From Marinomonas phaeophyticola (GTDB taxonomy: Bacteria > Pseudomonadota > Gammaproteobacteria > Pseudomonadales > Marinomonadaceae): a stretch of 64,000 nucleotides of DNA. Position numbers and translations under genes: made by a program. Shown in pieces: positions 26,800 to 36,103 of the stretch. Position 1 is the first letter of the stretch. Every line of letters begins with the position of its first letter. The stretch covers positions 62,001 through 126,000 of the forward strand of contig NZ_JAPUBN010000016.1 in assembly GCF_026966905.1 (NCBI RefSeq), read 5' to 3'. Under the pieces are notes generated by a model. That model saw only the letters and a list, made by a program, of their open reading frames with translations. It was not told the origin of the DNA and did no database searches.

Positions 26800-27315
26800 A
26801 TGAATTCAGTTCTTAGTCAAGATCAACTTGACATCATACGCTCACAACTCGGTCGTGACCCTAATGGTATTTCGGCTATCGCACACTCTTCACCAAATAA
26901 CATTCCACAAGTATTGCAAATGGAAAGTTGGGTTTTTAATCAACCTTTCCCTACTCTTTATTGGCTTTCCAGTAAGGCCATTGATAAAGCGCTTGCACGT
27001 ATAGAAAGCCTAGGTGTCGTGAAAGAGTTAGAACAACGCATCAAAGATAATCCTGAGTTAAGAGACGCGCACCATCAATCTCACCGGGATTATATCCAAA
27101 GACGCTGGGATGCCATGACCCCAGAGCACAAAAAAATAATTGAAGACAGAGGCTTTTCAAGTTTATTTGAAAAATTAGGTATTGGAGGCATAGCTAATTG
27201 GGATCAAGTTCGATGTTTACACATGCAATACGCACATCACCTCGCTGGAGACAATGTCATAGGTCGAATATTAGATGAAGAATACGGAATCCGAGCTATT
27301 GCTGACGCTGAATGA
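26800..27315 (+). CDS. DUF501 family protein
   Basis: A 171-residue cytoplasmic protein of the widespread DUF501 family, whose function is unknown. Typical blocks are LGRDPNGI near the N-terminus, PTLYWLSS (about 46-53), IESLGVVKELE, and the C-terminal VRCLHMQYAHHLAGDNVIG with its Cys and paired His residues, which may bind a metal. It is coupled to the upstream PilZ-like gene and ends at a strong terminator. Confidence 0.85.
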   Translation: MNSVLSQDQLDIIRSQLGRDPNGISAIAHSSPNNIPQVLQMESWVFNQPFPTLYWLSSKAIDKALARIESLGVVKELEQRIKDNPELRDAHHQSHRDYIQRRWDAMTPEHKKIIEDRGFSSLFEKLGIGGIANWDQVRCLHMQYAHHLAGDNVIGRILDEEYGIRAIADAE

Positions 27316-27320
27316 AAAAT

Positions 27321-27350
27321 AAAAAAGGACCTTTAACGGTCCTTTTTTCA
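27321..27350. terminator. Bidirectional terminator between the DUF501 gene and the gene at 27363
   Basis: AAAAAAGGACC, loop TTTAAC, GGTCCTTTTTT: a perfect stem with A- and T-tracts at the ends of two convergent genes. Confidence 0.88.
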
Positions 27351-27362
27351 TCATGTTGTTAA

Positions 27363-27647
27363 CTATTTCTTTAACCAAGCTTTTAATTCATCTGCTGATT
27401 TTGTTTGGGAAAGCCCTTCTCGAAGTTTGTTAAAAGCAGCGGCAGCAACTACTGGTCGGGATGCATAGGTAGTTAAAGCGCCACCAGTCCAACCTGCCAG
27501 CTTCAAAGCCTCTTTTTTAAATGTATTCCCTGCTACGCCATGACCGCCTAGTAATAATAAGGCATCTTCAATATCTAAGTAGCTTGGTCTTTCAGCACCA
27601 AACTTCATAAAGTCGTCTTGTTCAACTGCATCAAATTTATTTGTCAT
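27363..27647 (-). CDS. Small protein of unknown function
   Basis: A 94-residue protein without signal peptide. It has an acidic N-terminus, a Gly/Ala-rich middle (ALLLLGGHGVAGNTFKK, GWTGGALTTYAS) and an amphipathic C-terminal helix ending ELKAWLKK. The composition suggests a small helical cytoplasmic protein. I do not recognise it. It is flanked by a terminator downstream and about 125 bases of AT-rich sequence upstream, so it is monocistronic. GlpK begins beyond that gap on the same strand but upstream, so it is unlikely to share a transcript. Confidence 0.6.
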   Translation of the reverse strand: MTNKFDAVEQDDFMKFGAERPSYLDIEDALLLLGGHGVAGNTFKKEALKLAGWTGGALTTYASRPVVAAAAFNKLREGLSQTKSADELKAWLKK

Positions 27648-27771
27648 GAATAAGAATCCTATCTCTTAAAATATCCATTAAAGTTATATATAACCGATCA
27701 AATAAACAAGTTTTTTCAAACAAGAAAAAGAAAAATAAACATAAGCCTCTCTAAACTGACTAACGACTATA

Positions 27772-29259
27772 TTACTCCGGTTTTGTTTTTACACGACCAA
27801 TAGCCTCTAACCAACCAGAATACAAAGCATTGCGTCTATCTTCATCCATTTTCACATCAAACACTTGATCAACACGCCATAATTCAGAAATCTCATCTAT
27901 TGATTGATAAACACCCACATGTAAACCAGCAAGAAAAGCGGCGCCCAAAGCCGTTGTTTCCGTTACTTTAGGTCGCTCGACACGAATACCTAAGATATCA
28001 GACAGGAACTGGACAACAAGATCATTAATTACCATGCCACCATCTACTCGAAGCGAGCTAAATTGAGCCCCATCTTGCTCCATCGCACCAACTAAGTCTT
28101 TTGTTTGATAACAGACAGAGCGCAACCCAGCACTGACTATGTCCGCCACACTGGTATCTCGAGTTAACCCCACCATTGCACCACGAGCATCAGGGTCCCA
28201 ATAAGGAGCACCTAAACCAGTAAAGGCAGGCACTAAGTAAACAGAGTCATCATTATTTGCACTTTCTGCTAGTGCCTTTGTTTCTTTTGCATCCGTGAAT
28301 AACTTCAAACCATCACGCAGCCATTGAATCGCCGCCCCGGCAATAAAAATACTGCCTTCTAATGCATAAGTCACTTTACCATTTAGACGATAACCAACCG
28401 TGGTGAGCATTTTATGTTCAGATTTAAGTGCCTTATCGCCGGTATTGATAATCATAAAGCAGCCCGTTCCATAAGTGCTTTTTACCATCCCAGGTTCAAA
28501 ACACGCTTGTCCGATTAAAGCGGCTTGCTGATCTCCCGCCATCCCCGTAATAGGAATCGCGGCACCAAGGATATTGACATCACTGACACCAAAATCTGCA
28601 CTACAATCCATGACTTCGGGGAAATTAACCCCTTCAATTCCAAGCAAGGCAATCAACTCCTCATCCCATTCTTGCGAATGAATATTAAAAGCCATTGTTC
28701 TAGCCGCATTTGTGGCGTCCGTTTTATGAGACTGGCCATTCGTTAGACGCCATAAAAGAAACGAATCCACAGTACCAAACATAAGGTTTCCCTTATCTCT
28801 TAATACAATGGCTTCAGGTACATTATCCAGTATCCAACGAATTTTCGTAGCCGAAAAATAAGGATCTATCAACAAACCAGTTTTAGCTTGTACCTTATCG
28901 CTTAAGTCTTGATCGACTAGAGACTGACAAAACTTACTGGTGCGTCGATCCTGCCACACAATGGCATTATAGACAGGCTTACCCGTTTCCTTATCCCAAA
29001 GCAGTGTAGTTTCACGCTGATTAGTGATGCCAATAGCGGCTATCTCTTGAGCATGTAAGCCTGTATCCTTGAGCACTTTTACACATACAGAAAGGGTAGA
29101 CGACCAAATTTCTTCTGGATTATGCTCTACCCAACCATCATTAGGGAATATTTGCGTAAATTCCTCTTGAGCTTGACCAATGCGCTTTCCTTTAGCATCA
29201 AAAACAATTGCTCTGCTACTAGTTGTTCCTTGGTCTATTGCCAGAATATAATTTGCCAT
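27772..29259 (-). CDS. glpK: Glycerol kinase
   Basis: A 495-residue FGGY kinase that phosphorylates glycerol to sn-glycerol 3-phosphate. The start [20 protein letters not shown] is the family N-terminus, with GAGG seven bases upstream; a longer frame would add 21 unlikely residues. Other landmarks: [38 protein letters not shown] and DGGMVINDL near residue 410. A palindrome 58 bases upstream (29317-29331) fits GlpR control. The gene is divergent from glpR. No glpF facilitator gene is in the window. Confidence 0.97.
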   Translation of the reverse strand: MANYILAIDQGTTSSRAIVFDAKGKRIGQAQEEFTQIFPNDGWVEHNPEEIWSSTLSVCVKVLKDTGLHAQEIAAIGITNQRETTLLWDKETGKPVYNAIVWQDRRTSKFCQSLVDQDLSDKVQAKTGLLIDPYFSATKIRWILDNVPEAIVLRDKGNLMFGTVDSFLLWRLTNGQSHKTDATNAARTMAFNIHSQEWDEELIALLGIEGVNFPEVMDCSADFGVSDVNILGAAIPITGMAGDQQAALIGQACFEPGMVKSTYGTGCFMIINTGDKALKSEHKMLTTVGYRLNGKVTYALEGSIFIAGAAIQWLRDGLKLFTDAKETKALAESANNDDSVYLVPAFTGLGAPYWDPDARGAMVGLTRDTSVADIVSAGLRSVCYQTKDLVGAMEQDGAQFSSLRVDGGMVINDLVVQFLSDILGIRVERPKVTETTALGAAFLAGLHVGVYQSIDEISELWRVDQVFDVKMDEDRRNALYSGWLEAIGRVKTKPE

Positions 29260-29316
29260 ATCGTCGCCTCTTAATTGCTGCGTATATACTAAGTAAGTTT
29301 CATTTTTATTATTTTC

Positions 29317-29331
29317 GAACATGAAATGTTC
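29317..29331. promoter_or_regulatory. Probable GlpR operator between glpK and glpR
   Basis: GAACATGAAATGTTC is a perfect 6-bp inverted repeat around a 3-base centre. Its ATGTTC half matches the WATKYTCG-type GlpR half-site and recurs before glpD (30274-30293). Confidence 0.65.
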
Positions 29332-29406
29332 AAGTTTGAATACTGCATATTAAAACCACTGCAGCCAATGATAGCAAGTTAAAAAAATTTAGGAGTGTTT
29401 TACTCA

Positions 29407-30171
29407 ATGGGTCAACAAACTCGACAAGAGAAAATAGTCTCTTTAGTTCAAGAGCAAGGCTACATAAGCATAGATGATTTGGCGGCTCATTTTAAAGTGA
29501 CTCCTCAGACTATCCGCCGAGACATCAACGCTCTTGCTAAAACCAATCAAATTCGCCGCCATCATGGTGGAGCCAGTTATGATTCAAGTACCAGCAACGT
29601 TTCCTATGCTCAACGCCAAGTTTTAAGCCACGATGCAAAACATGCAATAGCGAAACGTATTGCGGCGGAAATCCCAGATAATGCCTCTTTGTTTATCAAC
29701 ATAGGTACCACGACAGAAACCGTCGCTAAGGCATTATTGCAGCATTCAGGCCTACAAATCATCACGAATAACCTTAATGTTGCGACTATTCTTAGCAGTA
29801 AAGAAGACTTTACCGTCATTGTTGCTGGCGGGAAAATTCGTTCCCGTGACGGCGGCATCATGGGAGAAGCCACTATCGACTTTATCAGCCAATTTAGAGT
29901 GGACTACGGCATCATAGGTATCAGCGGCATCGACCCAAACGATGGTTCTTTATTAGATTATGACTATCAAGAAGTTCGCGTTGCACAAAGTATCATAAAG
30001 AACTCTCGCACCATATTTTTAGCGGCTGATCACGCTAAATTCGGTCGCAATGCCGTCGTTCGATTAGGAAATATTACTCAAGTAGATAGATTATTCACGG
30101 ATCAAGCACCACCACAAGCGATCCAAAAACTTCTAATCGAAAATAATATTGACCTAGAGATCTGCCCTTAA
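29407..30171 (+). CDS. glpR: Glycerol-3-phosphate regulon repressor (DeoR family)
   Basis: A 254-residue DeoR-family repressor. The N-terminal helix-turn-helix (about 6-57) has [20 protein letters not shown] and the recognition [13 protein letters not shown]. The sugar-phosphate-binding domain shows [14 protein letters not shown] (about 95-110), [18 protein letters not shown] and a [19 protein letters not shown] block typical of GlpR. It represses glpD, glpK and related genes until glycerol 3-phosphate binds. Start: ATG 29407 with AGGAG 11 bases upstream; a GTG at 29395 abuts that site and is unlikely. It lies between its two expected targets. Confidence 0.92.
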   Translation: MGQQTRQEKIVSLVQEQGYISIDDLAAHFKVTPQTIRRDINALAKTNQIRRHHGGASYDSSTSNVSYAQRQVLSHDAKHAIAKRIAAEIPDNASLFINIGTTTETVAKALLQHSGLQIITNNLNVATILSSKEDFTVIVAGGKIRSRDGGIMGEATIDFISQFRVDYGIIGISGIDPNDGSLLDYDYQEVRVAQSIIKNSRTIFLAADHAKFGRNAVVRLGNITQVDRLFTDQAPPQAIQKLLIENNIDLEICP

Positions 30172-30273
30172 TATTCGGTCTTGAAGTAAACATAATAAAT
30201 TAAGCAAATTTTGGTCGTTTTTCACGCGATTCTTGCTTATACACGTCGCTTGGTTTACTCTTTCACCTTACAA

Positions 30274-30293
30274 AATGTTCGTTTTAGAACATT
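30274..30293. promoter_or_regulatory. Probable GlpR operator before glpD
   Basis: AATGTTC and GAACATT are perfect inverted copies around GTTTTA, centred about 45 bases before the glpD start. AATGTTCGTT fits the E. coli GlpR half-site consensus WATKYTCGWW exactly. Confidence 0.7.
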
Positions 30294-30328
30294 CATATTC
30301 AAATTCGATAATTAATAGGTGTTGCACG

Positions 30329-31813
30329 ATGTCTAGTACGCATTTCGATCTTTTTGTTGTTGGTGGTGGGATTAACGGCACAGGTATCGCCGCAGATGCG
30401 GCCGGAAGAGGCTTAACCGTCGGTCTATGCGAAATGAACGACCTAGCAAGCGCAACATCATCCAACAGTAGTAAATTAATACATGGCGGTTTACGCTATT
30501 TAGAGCACTATGAATTTCGCCTAGTAAGGGAAGCATTGAGTGAACGCGAAGTACTATTAAAAATAGCGCCACACATTGTGACACCAATGCGTTTTCAAAT
30601 GCCTCACAGACCTCATCTAAGACCCGCTTTCCTGATTCGTCTAGGGCTCTTCTTGTACGATCACCTAGGTAAGCGTGAAGCCCTGCCCGGTTCGAAAGGT
30701 GTAAAATATGGTGCCGCCAGCCCATTAAAAAGCGAAATAACACAAGGGTTCGAATATTCAGACTGCTGGGTTGACGACGCTAGATTGGTTGTACTCAACG
30801 CCTTATCAGCACAGAAACACGGAGCCAAAATTTTAGATCGTACTCGTTGTGTTGGTGCAAAACGAGTAAATGGCAAATGGCAAATCGAACTTCAAAAAGA
30901 AAACTCGGATGAAATTATTCACGTTACAGCAAACGGGCTGGTTAATGCGGCAGGTCCCTGGGTTTCCTCTTTCATCCAGACAGGTCTAAAACAGAAAGCG
31001 CCCTATGGTATTCGTATGATTAAGGGTAGTCACATTGTTGTTCCTAAGCTTTACTCTGACTCAAACGCCTTTATCATGCAAAATGAAGATAAACGCATCG
31101 TTTTTGCTATTCCATATCGTGAAAACTATACCCTTATTGGTACAACGGACGAGGAATACAAAGGCGACCCGTCAAAAGTCGCTATTTCTCAAGAAGAAAC
31201 CGATTACATCTTATCAGTTGCCAATAAACACTTTAAAAAGCAACTCACAAAAGAAGACGTTGTGTGGAACTATTCTGGTGTGAGGCCATTACTTGAAGAT
31301 GAATCCAGCGACGCTTCTGCTGTCACTCGAGATTACACCTTACATGTGGCTGACGAAAATGGCAAAGCACCGCTGTTGAGTATTTTTGGAGGAAAAATAA
31401 CCACTTACCGTAAACTTGCCTTGTCAGCAATGGAAGACTTACAAAAGTACTATCCGAACTTAGGTAGCCCATGGACAGATAAAGAAGCACTACCTGGCGG
31501 CAATTTAAACGGCAGCCTAAGTGATTATGCCGCCACACTAAAACAGCGTTATCCATTCTTGACGCTAGCACTAGCAAAACGCTATGCCAATAGTTACGGC
31601 ACCTTAAGCGAACGTTTCTTAGCCGATAAAGTAAGTATAGAGGAACTAGGAGAAGACTTTGGCCAGTCCCTATACCAAGCAGAAGTTGACTATCTTGTTG
31701 ATCATGAGTGGGCCCATACAGCAAAAGACATTCTTTGGAGAAGAACAAAGCTCGGTATTGAATTTACCGATACAGAAGTGGCTAGGCTAACGGCTTATCT
31801 AGAGTCGAAATAA
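30329..31813 (+). CDS. glpD: Aerobic glycerol-3-phosphate dehydrogenase
   Basis: A 494-residue FAD enzyme that oxidises sn-glycerol 3-phosphate to dihydroxyacetone phosphate and gives electrons to quinone at the inner membrane. The FAD-binding GGGINGTGIAADAAGRG (about 13-29) and the family motifs SSNSSKLIHGGLRYLE and FGGKITTYRKLA are clear. AGGTG seven bases before ATG 30329 sets the start; an upstream extension of 32 codons runs through the operator and is not real. Length fits E. coli GlpD (501). With glpK it brings glycerol into glycolysis; gap is encoded 2 kb downstream. Confidence 0.97.
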   Translation: MSSTHFDLFVVGGGINGTGIAADAAGRGLTVGLCEMNDLASATSSNSSKLIHGGLRYLEHYEFRLVREALSEREVLLKIAPHIVTPMRFQMPHRPHLRPAFLIRLGLFLYDHLGKREALPGSKGVKYGAASPLKSEITQGFEYSDCWVDDARLVVLNALSAQKHGAKILDRTRCVGAKRVNGKWQIELQKENSDEIIHVTANGLVNAAGPWVSSFIQTGLKQKAPYGIRMIKGSHIVVPKLYSDSNAFIMQNEDKRIVFAIPYRENYTLIGTTDEEYKGDPSKVAISQEETDYILSVANKHFKKQLTKEDVVWNYSGVRPLLEDESSDASAVTRDYTLHVADENGKAPLLSIFGGKITTYRKLALSAMEDLQKYYPNLGSPWTDKEALPGGNLNGSLSDYAATLKQRYPFLTLALAKRYANSYGTLSERFLADKVSIEELGEDFGQSLYQAEVDYLVDHEWAHTAKDILWRRTKLGIEFTDTEVARLTAYLESK

Positions 31814-31882
31814 ACGGAAAACGAGGCTATAAAAAAGTGCTGCCATCTACACAACTTTAGTGAAGACTTATATACTCAACAT

Positions 31883-31919
31883 AACCACTAGAGATCTATG
31901 ATCCTAGTGGTTTTTTTTA
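31883..31919 (+). terminator. Terminator after glpD
   Basis: AACCACTAG (31883-31891) pairs with CTAGTGGTT (31904-31912), followed by a run of T, about 70 bases past the glpD stop. Confidence 0.85.
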
Positions 31920-31962
31920 TATTCTCAGTCGCCTCTTTCGCTTATTAGGATACGCTCACAAA

Positions 31963-32739
31963 ATGGACATTGCACTTCTCGGCTTTTCTCTTGAACTGTA
32001 CCTGCTACTCACTGCTGTAGCGGTTTTAGCCGGCGCAATCGATGCCATTGCGGGCGGTGGAGGGTTAATTACCGTCCCCGTATTGTTAGCCGCAGGACTT
32101 TCTCCCGCTGAAGCATTAGCAACCAATAAGTTACAAGGTTGCGCAGGTACACTCTCCGCTTCCGCTCACTTCATCAAAAAAGGTCAGGTGGCACTTTCTG
32201 GCATGTGGTTAGCCATTTTGATGACAGCCATTGGCAGCATTACCGGCACCTTGCTGGTGTCATATTTGGATGGTGAAGCTCTAATAAAAGCCATTCCCGC
32301 CATTTTAATTTTTGTCGCCCTGTTCTTTTTCTTTTTACCTAAAGTACAACCTTACATCGCAAGTAAAGTATCCCTAAACCAAACCGCTTTTGCGCTTCTT
32401 ATCGGCACGAGCATAGGCTTTTACGATGGCCTTATTGGTCCGGGGACAGGGGCTTTTTTCTCCACCGCTTACCTGTGTTTTATGGGCGCCTCTTTAATAA
32501 CCGCAACGGCTCATACGAAGGTACTGAATGCAACCAGTAACGTTTCCTCTTTATTTATTTTTGCCTTTACTGGAAATATTATCTGGGGACTAGGGATCGC
32601 AATGGGCGTAGGGCAATGGGTTGGTGCTCAAATAGGCTCACGGCTTGTTATCACCAAAGGCAGCGCCCTTATCCGCCCTTTAGTCATTATTATGTGTTTA
32701 GCTATTTCAATTAAACTCATTCTTGAACATTGGAAATAA
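31963..32739 (+). CDS. TSUP (TauE/SafE) family membrane transporter
   Basis: A 258-residue inner-membrane protein with seven or eight hydrophobic segments. The two halves each carry the family motif: AGAIDAIAGGGGLITVPVLL near residue 22 with ATNKLQG, and IGFYDGLIGPGTGAFF near 143 with TKVLNATSNVSSL. It resembles E. coli YfcA. TSUP proteins export sulfite, sulfoacetate or related organosulfur anions; the substrate here is unknown. A convergent LysR gene begins its 3' end ten bases after this gene. Confidence 0.88.
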   Translation: MDIALLGFSLELYLLLTAVAVLAGAIDAIAGGGGLITVPVLLAAGLSPAEALATNKLQGCAGTLSASAHFIKKGQVALSGMWLAILMTAIGSITGTLLVSYLDGEALIKAIPAILIFVALFFFFLPKVQPYIASKVSLNQTAFALLIGTSIGFYDGLIGPGTGAFFSTAYLCFMGASLITATAHTKVLNATSNVSSLFIFAFTGNIIWGLGIAMGVGQWVGAQIGSRLVITKGSALIRPLVIIMCLAISIKLILEHWK

Positions 32740-32749
32740 TGGGGTCTTT

Positions 32750-33664
32750 TTAAGTTGGCGTTGGCGCATTTTCAGCACACTCAAGTTGCAACCATTGCAG
32801 TAACTTTTGAATATAGGGACGTAACCTATATTCTTCTGGGCAAACAAATAAATAACAGTTCCCCATATCAAGCTCTTCATTAAACGGTCTAACCAACCTT
32901 CCTTCTTGCAGATCATCCATCACCAAAGGCGTGCGCCCCAAAGCCACCCCTTGGCTAGCAATGGCCGCTTGCACAGCCAGATCACCACGATTAAAACTGA
33001 CTCCTCTTGCAGGATTAACACCTTTGACGCCAGCAAGATCAAGCCACCCTTCCCATTCAGCATAGGGTGTCGAAAACTTCCATTCAGAATCGTCATTTAA
33101 TAAGGCCACTTTTCCGAGTTGGTCAGGAAAATACAAGTTATGTTCTTTAGCGAAAGCAGGGCTACATACAGGGAATAACTTATCAACAAGCAGAGGTGTA
33201 GAAAAATGTTTACCGTTATGTAAATGGCTATTGAGAATGGCCACATCGATCTTATCCCTTCGAAAATCCACATCTTTATCACTGGCTTGTATTCGCAACT
33301 GCAATTCTGGGTACGCATCCTGCAAACGCCCCAATCTTGGTATTAACCATTTCGTTGCCAGCGAAGGAATAACCGATAAAGTCAAAATAGTGTCACTCTC
33401 TTCAGACTGTAATTCAGAGAGGATGACCTCAATATCATTAAAGTTTTTATTTAAATTAACGGCTAAGCGCATGCCTTTTTGCGTTAATTCAAGACGACGA
33501 TGATGTCGAATGAAAAGTTCAAAACCTAAACGACTTTCCAGTTGTCGAATTTGCTGACTGATAGCGCCTTGAGTCAAATGCAATTCTTCTGCCGCCTTAG
33601 TAAAACTCAAATGCCTAGAAGCCACAACAAAGGTAAACAAAGTAGATAATGGGAGCTGGCGCAT
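32750..33664 (-). CDS. LysR-family regulator (GcvA-like)
   Basis: A 304-residue LysR regulator whose N-terminus (LPLSTLFTFVVASRHLSFTKAAEELHLT, then QGAISQQIRQLESRLG) is of the GcvA/AmpR type, with effector domain about 90-295 (SVIPSLATKWLIPRLGRL). GAGG six bases before the ATG at 33664 sets the start; a TTG three bases earlier is dismissed. It is convergent with the TSUP gene, and upstream it is divergent from the predicted small RNA at 33791-33970. As GcvA-type regulators act on adjacent divergent genes, the RNA might be its target; this is inference. Confidence 0.85.
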   Translation of the reverse strand: MRQLPLSTLFTFVVASRHLSFTKAAEELHLTQGAISQQIRQLESRLGFELFIRHHRRLELTQKGMRLAVNLNKNFNDIEVILSELQSEESDTILTLSVIPSLATKWLIPRLGRLQDAYPELQLRIQASDKDVDFRRDKIDVAILNSHLHNGKHFSTPLLVDKLFPVCSPAFAKEHNLYFPDQLGKVALLNDDSEWKFSTPYAEWEGWLDLAGVKGVNPARGVSFNRGDLAVQAAIASQGVALGRTPLVMDDLQEGRLVRPFNEELDMGNCYLFVCPEEYRLRPYIQKLLQWLQLECAENAPTPT

Positions 33665-33790
33665 CAATCACCTCTTAAATTAAAAAATCAAAAACAACTA
33701 TAGCATAGAGGTTATTTGCATTAGCAAAATTAATCCAAAGCGTTAAATCATATCGCTTGAAAGTCAATTTAAATAACTTAGAATTGCAAT

Positions 33791-33970
33791 CTAAAGTTTA
33801 GGCGAACAGCCGCCTAGATACACTAGTAAGAATAGAAAGAATCTCATTTCTATAGCGCCCATTAACCGCCCCCACAGCATTTAATGGAGAGAATACAACG
33901 CCCACAAGGTGTATTCTTATCGTTTACTAGTTGCTTTTGTTTTAACCGGACTTTATGTCCGGTTTTTTTA
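33791..33970 (+). ncRNA. Predicted intergenic small RNA with C-rich loops
   Basis: No ORF is present. A promoter-like TTGAAA (33757-33762), 16-base spacer and TAGAAT (33779-33784) would start RNA near 33791. Three hairpins follow: TAGGCG/CGCCTA (33799-33816); CCATTAA/TTAATGG (33860-33888) with the 15-base loop CCGCCCCCACAGCAT; and AGAATACA/TGTATTCT (33891-33918) with loop CGCCCACAAGG. It ends in an intrinsic terminator, CCGGAC/GTCCGG with TTTTTTT (33947-33970). The total is about 180 nt. C-rich single-stranded loops in bacterial sRNAs often pair with the Shine-Dalgarno region of mRNAs. I do not recognise a known family. The ends are estimates. Confidence 0.6.
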
Positions 33971-34009
33971 TGCCTAACCTTTTAGTTCGGCTTCATTAAA
34001 GCCAGCCAC

Positions 34010-34042
34010 AAAAAAAGCGACTTTTAAAGTCGCTTTTTAATT
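34010..34042. terminator. Bidirectional terminator downstream of gap
   Basis: AAAAAGCGACTTT and AAAGTCGCTTTTT form a long perfect stem with A/T tracts, 22 bases beyond the gap stop on the minus strand. It also stands behind the small RNA on the plus strand. Confidence 0.88.
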
Positions 34043-34063
34043 ATTTATTTGGATTAGCTAGAT

Positions 34064-35443
34064 TTAGGCAGCAACGGAAGACTCTGTCTCTTTACTTTCT
34101 ACCGCTAGGGATTGTTGAACAAGCTGTTCCATCAAACGCACAACCTGACAGCTATAGCCAAATTCATTATCATACCAAACATACAAGGTCGCTTGATTAC
34201 CACGAACCTTAGTAGAAAGGGAATCTAACACACCAGCTTGAGGGCTGCCAATAAAGTCTGAAGAAACCGCATCGGCCTCAGCACTGAACCCTATTTGTCC
34301 TGATAATTCAGCCGTTTGTGAAGCCGATTCCAATAAAGCGTTAATTTGCTCTACTGTCACTTCTTTTTCCAATCTTAAACTTAAAACAGCGATAGAAACG
34401 TTAATAACAGGAACACGGATAGCACTACCACTTAATTTACCTTCCAAAGACGGAATGGCTTTAGAAACCGCTTTTGCAGCACCTGTTTCTGTCATAACCA
34501 TATTTAAGGCCGCGGCACGTCCACGACGATCGCCTTTATGTACATTATCAATTAGATTCTGATCATTTGTATAAGCATGAACCGTTTCCACATGACCAGA
34601 CTCAATTCCATACTGTTCTTCTAATACAGATAAGATTGGTGTAATGGCATTGGTGGTACAAGAAGCGGCAGAAATAATACGATCATCTAATTCCACATCA
34701 TTATGGTTAACACCAAAAACAATGTTTTTCATTTGTTTGCCTGGTGCCGTTAGAACGACACGATCGATACCTGGACGCTGTAGATGCGCACTTAAGCCAT
34801 CATGATCTCGCCACATCCCCGTATTATCAACCAATAATGCGTCTCTAATACCGTAGGATTCATAATCAACCTCACTCGGGTGAGACGCATAAATCACTTT
34901 TACCGCTTGACCATTAATAGTCAAAGTTGACTCTTCTTCATCCGACTTAACAACACCATCGTAAGTACCATGAACAGAGTCAAACTTTAATAAGCTGGCC
35001 CTTTTCTTTAAATCTTTATCTCCAGCCTTACGAACAACAATAGCGGCTAGCTTCATTCCCGGAGTGGTATGACCCAAGGCACACATTCGGCGTGCCAGCA
35101 GTCTGCCAATACGGCCAAAACCATATAATACAACAGGAACTTGTTTTAGAGAGGAAGCACTTTGAGCGATCAGAGCTTCTACATCGTTTTCAACTAATAA
35201 ACTTTCCAAATCTACTGTCGTATTTTGGACAAGACTTGATTGTAAATCCATCAATACTTGAAGCACTTTAGTAAGGTCAATCTCTGGATATTGATCGAAA
35301 ATAGTCATTAACGCTGTTACAGAATCAGACATGAGTGGTTGGCCTGCTAGCGCAACCTTAATCTCTTGTTCACGACCAAGTTTACCAAGAATAGGAATCA
35401 AAGATTCCACATGAGAAAGCGTTTGTAACCAAGTATTCGTCAT
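34064..35443 (-). CDS. gap: Glyceraldehyde-3-phosphate dehydrogenase with N-terminal extension
   Basis: A 459-residue enzyme. Residues about 100-445 are a full GAPDH: NAD-binding VVLYGFGRIGRLLARRM (about 103-120), the catalytic cysteine in SAASCTTNAITPIL, and the C-terminal WYDNEFGYSCQVVRLME. The first about 100 residues are an extra helical domain not found in the 330-residue glycolytic enzyme, as in the long GAPDH form of some marine gammaproteobacteria. Such long forms have been linked with gluconeogenic or NADP-linked use, but this cannot be shown here. Substrate: glyceraldehyde 3-phosphate plus phosphate to 1,3-bisphosphoglycerate. AGGGG precedes the ATG. Monocistronic with a strong terminator. 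Confidence 0.92.
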   Translation of the reverse strand: MTNTWLQTLSHVESLIPILGKLGREQEIKVALAGQPLMSDSVTALMTIFDQYPEIDLTKVLQVLMDLQSSLVQNTTVDLESLLVENDVEALIAQSASSLKQVPVVLYGFGRIGRLLARRMCALGHTTPGMKLAAIVVRKAGDKDLKKRASLLKFDSVHGTYDGVVKSDEEESTLTINGQAVKVIYASHPSEVDYESYGIRDALLVDNTGMWRDHDGLSAHLQRPGIDRVVLTAPGKQMKNIVFGVNHNDVELDDRIISAASCTTNAITPILSVLEEQYGIESGHVETVHAYTNDQNLIDNVHKGDRRGRAAALNMVMTETGAAKAVSKAIPSLEGKLSGSAIRVPVINVSIAVLSLRLEKEVTVEQINALLESASQTAELSGQIGFSAEADAVSSDFIGSPQAGVLDSLSTKVRGNQATLYVWYDNEFGYSCQVVRLMEQLVQQSLAVESKETESSVAA

Positions 35444-35705
35444 TGTGCGCCCCTGAAGAGTCTCTATGTTGTATCAATGGAGTGGAGTCTACCTACCATT
35501 TAGGCGCATGACAAATTGTAAAAAGGCTACAAAAAACCAATAAAATCAGATATTTGGTAAGTAATAACCAAGAAATGAATGGAACAAAACAAACAAATAA
35601 GAAAGTTTACTACATTTACCTCCAATACCGAGTGTATAAGAAAGAAGTGATCTGTAAATGTTGTAATTTGCTAACTGCTATGAATAAAAATTACATTTTA
35701 TTTTT

Positions 35706-36038
35706 TTATAAATGGCGCTTTCTTTCAGCAAAAATACCTAAAATAACAAAACACAAGAGGATAAATAGAGGTCGGTATTCTAATGGCAAATATAATATGC
35801 CTGAGCGTACAAAAGGTTGAATCCATACCGTCAGCAACCCATAACCAAAAGTACACATTAAAATGAAGACGCATACCCTTACGATAAAAATCCAATGGGA
35901 GACCGCCTTTTTCAAAACAGCATTTAATTTGTCTCCATATACCACTAGAACCGTTGCAACTAACGCTAAAGAGATATCATTTAAGTAGGGTAATATCTGG
36001 TGAGCCAATTGGGCATTTAATCTAAAAATAAACTCCAT
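35706..36038 (-). CDS. DUF3392 family membrane protein
   Basis: A 110-residue inner-membrane protein with three hydrophobic segments (about 20-38, 47-70, 82-105) and the C-terminus FAERKRHL that is typical of the gammaproteobacterial DUF3392 family. The blocks LPYLNDISLALVATVLVVYGD and CTFGYGLLTVWIQP agree with that family as I remember it. Function unknown. It is followed upstream by another minus-strand gene (36104), 65 bases away. Confidence 0.78.
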   Translation of the reverse strand: MEFIFRLNAQLAHQILPYLNDISLALVATVLVVYGDKLNAVLKKAVSHWIFIVRVCVFILMCTFGYGLLTVWIQPFVRSGILYLPLEYRPLFILLCFVILGIFAERKRHL

Positions 36039-36103
36039 TCAGATGGTTCCTTTACTGCCTTGTCTGTTTGAATGTATTAATTTAGGATATTCATACAAGA
36101 AAA

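Noticed and set aside
27363-27647. The 94-residue gene as part of the glp regulon
   Set aside because: It lies about 125 bases after glpK without a glycerol-related motif; nothing supports the link.
35554-35820. An 88-codon plus-strand ORF upstream of and overlapping the DUF3392 gene
   Set aside because: It overlaps the DUF3392 gene antisense, has a Lys/Tyr-biased composition expected of AT-rich spacer and no convincing start.
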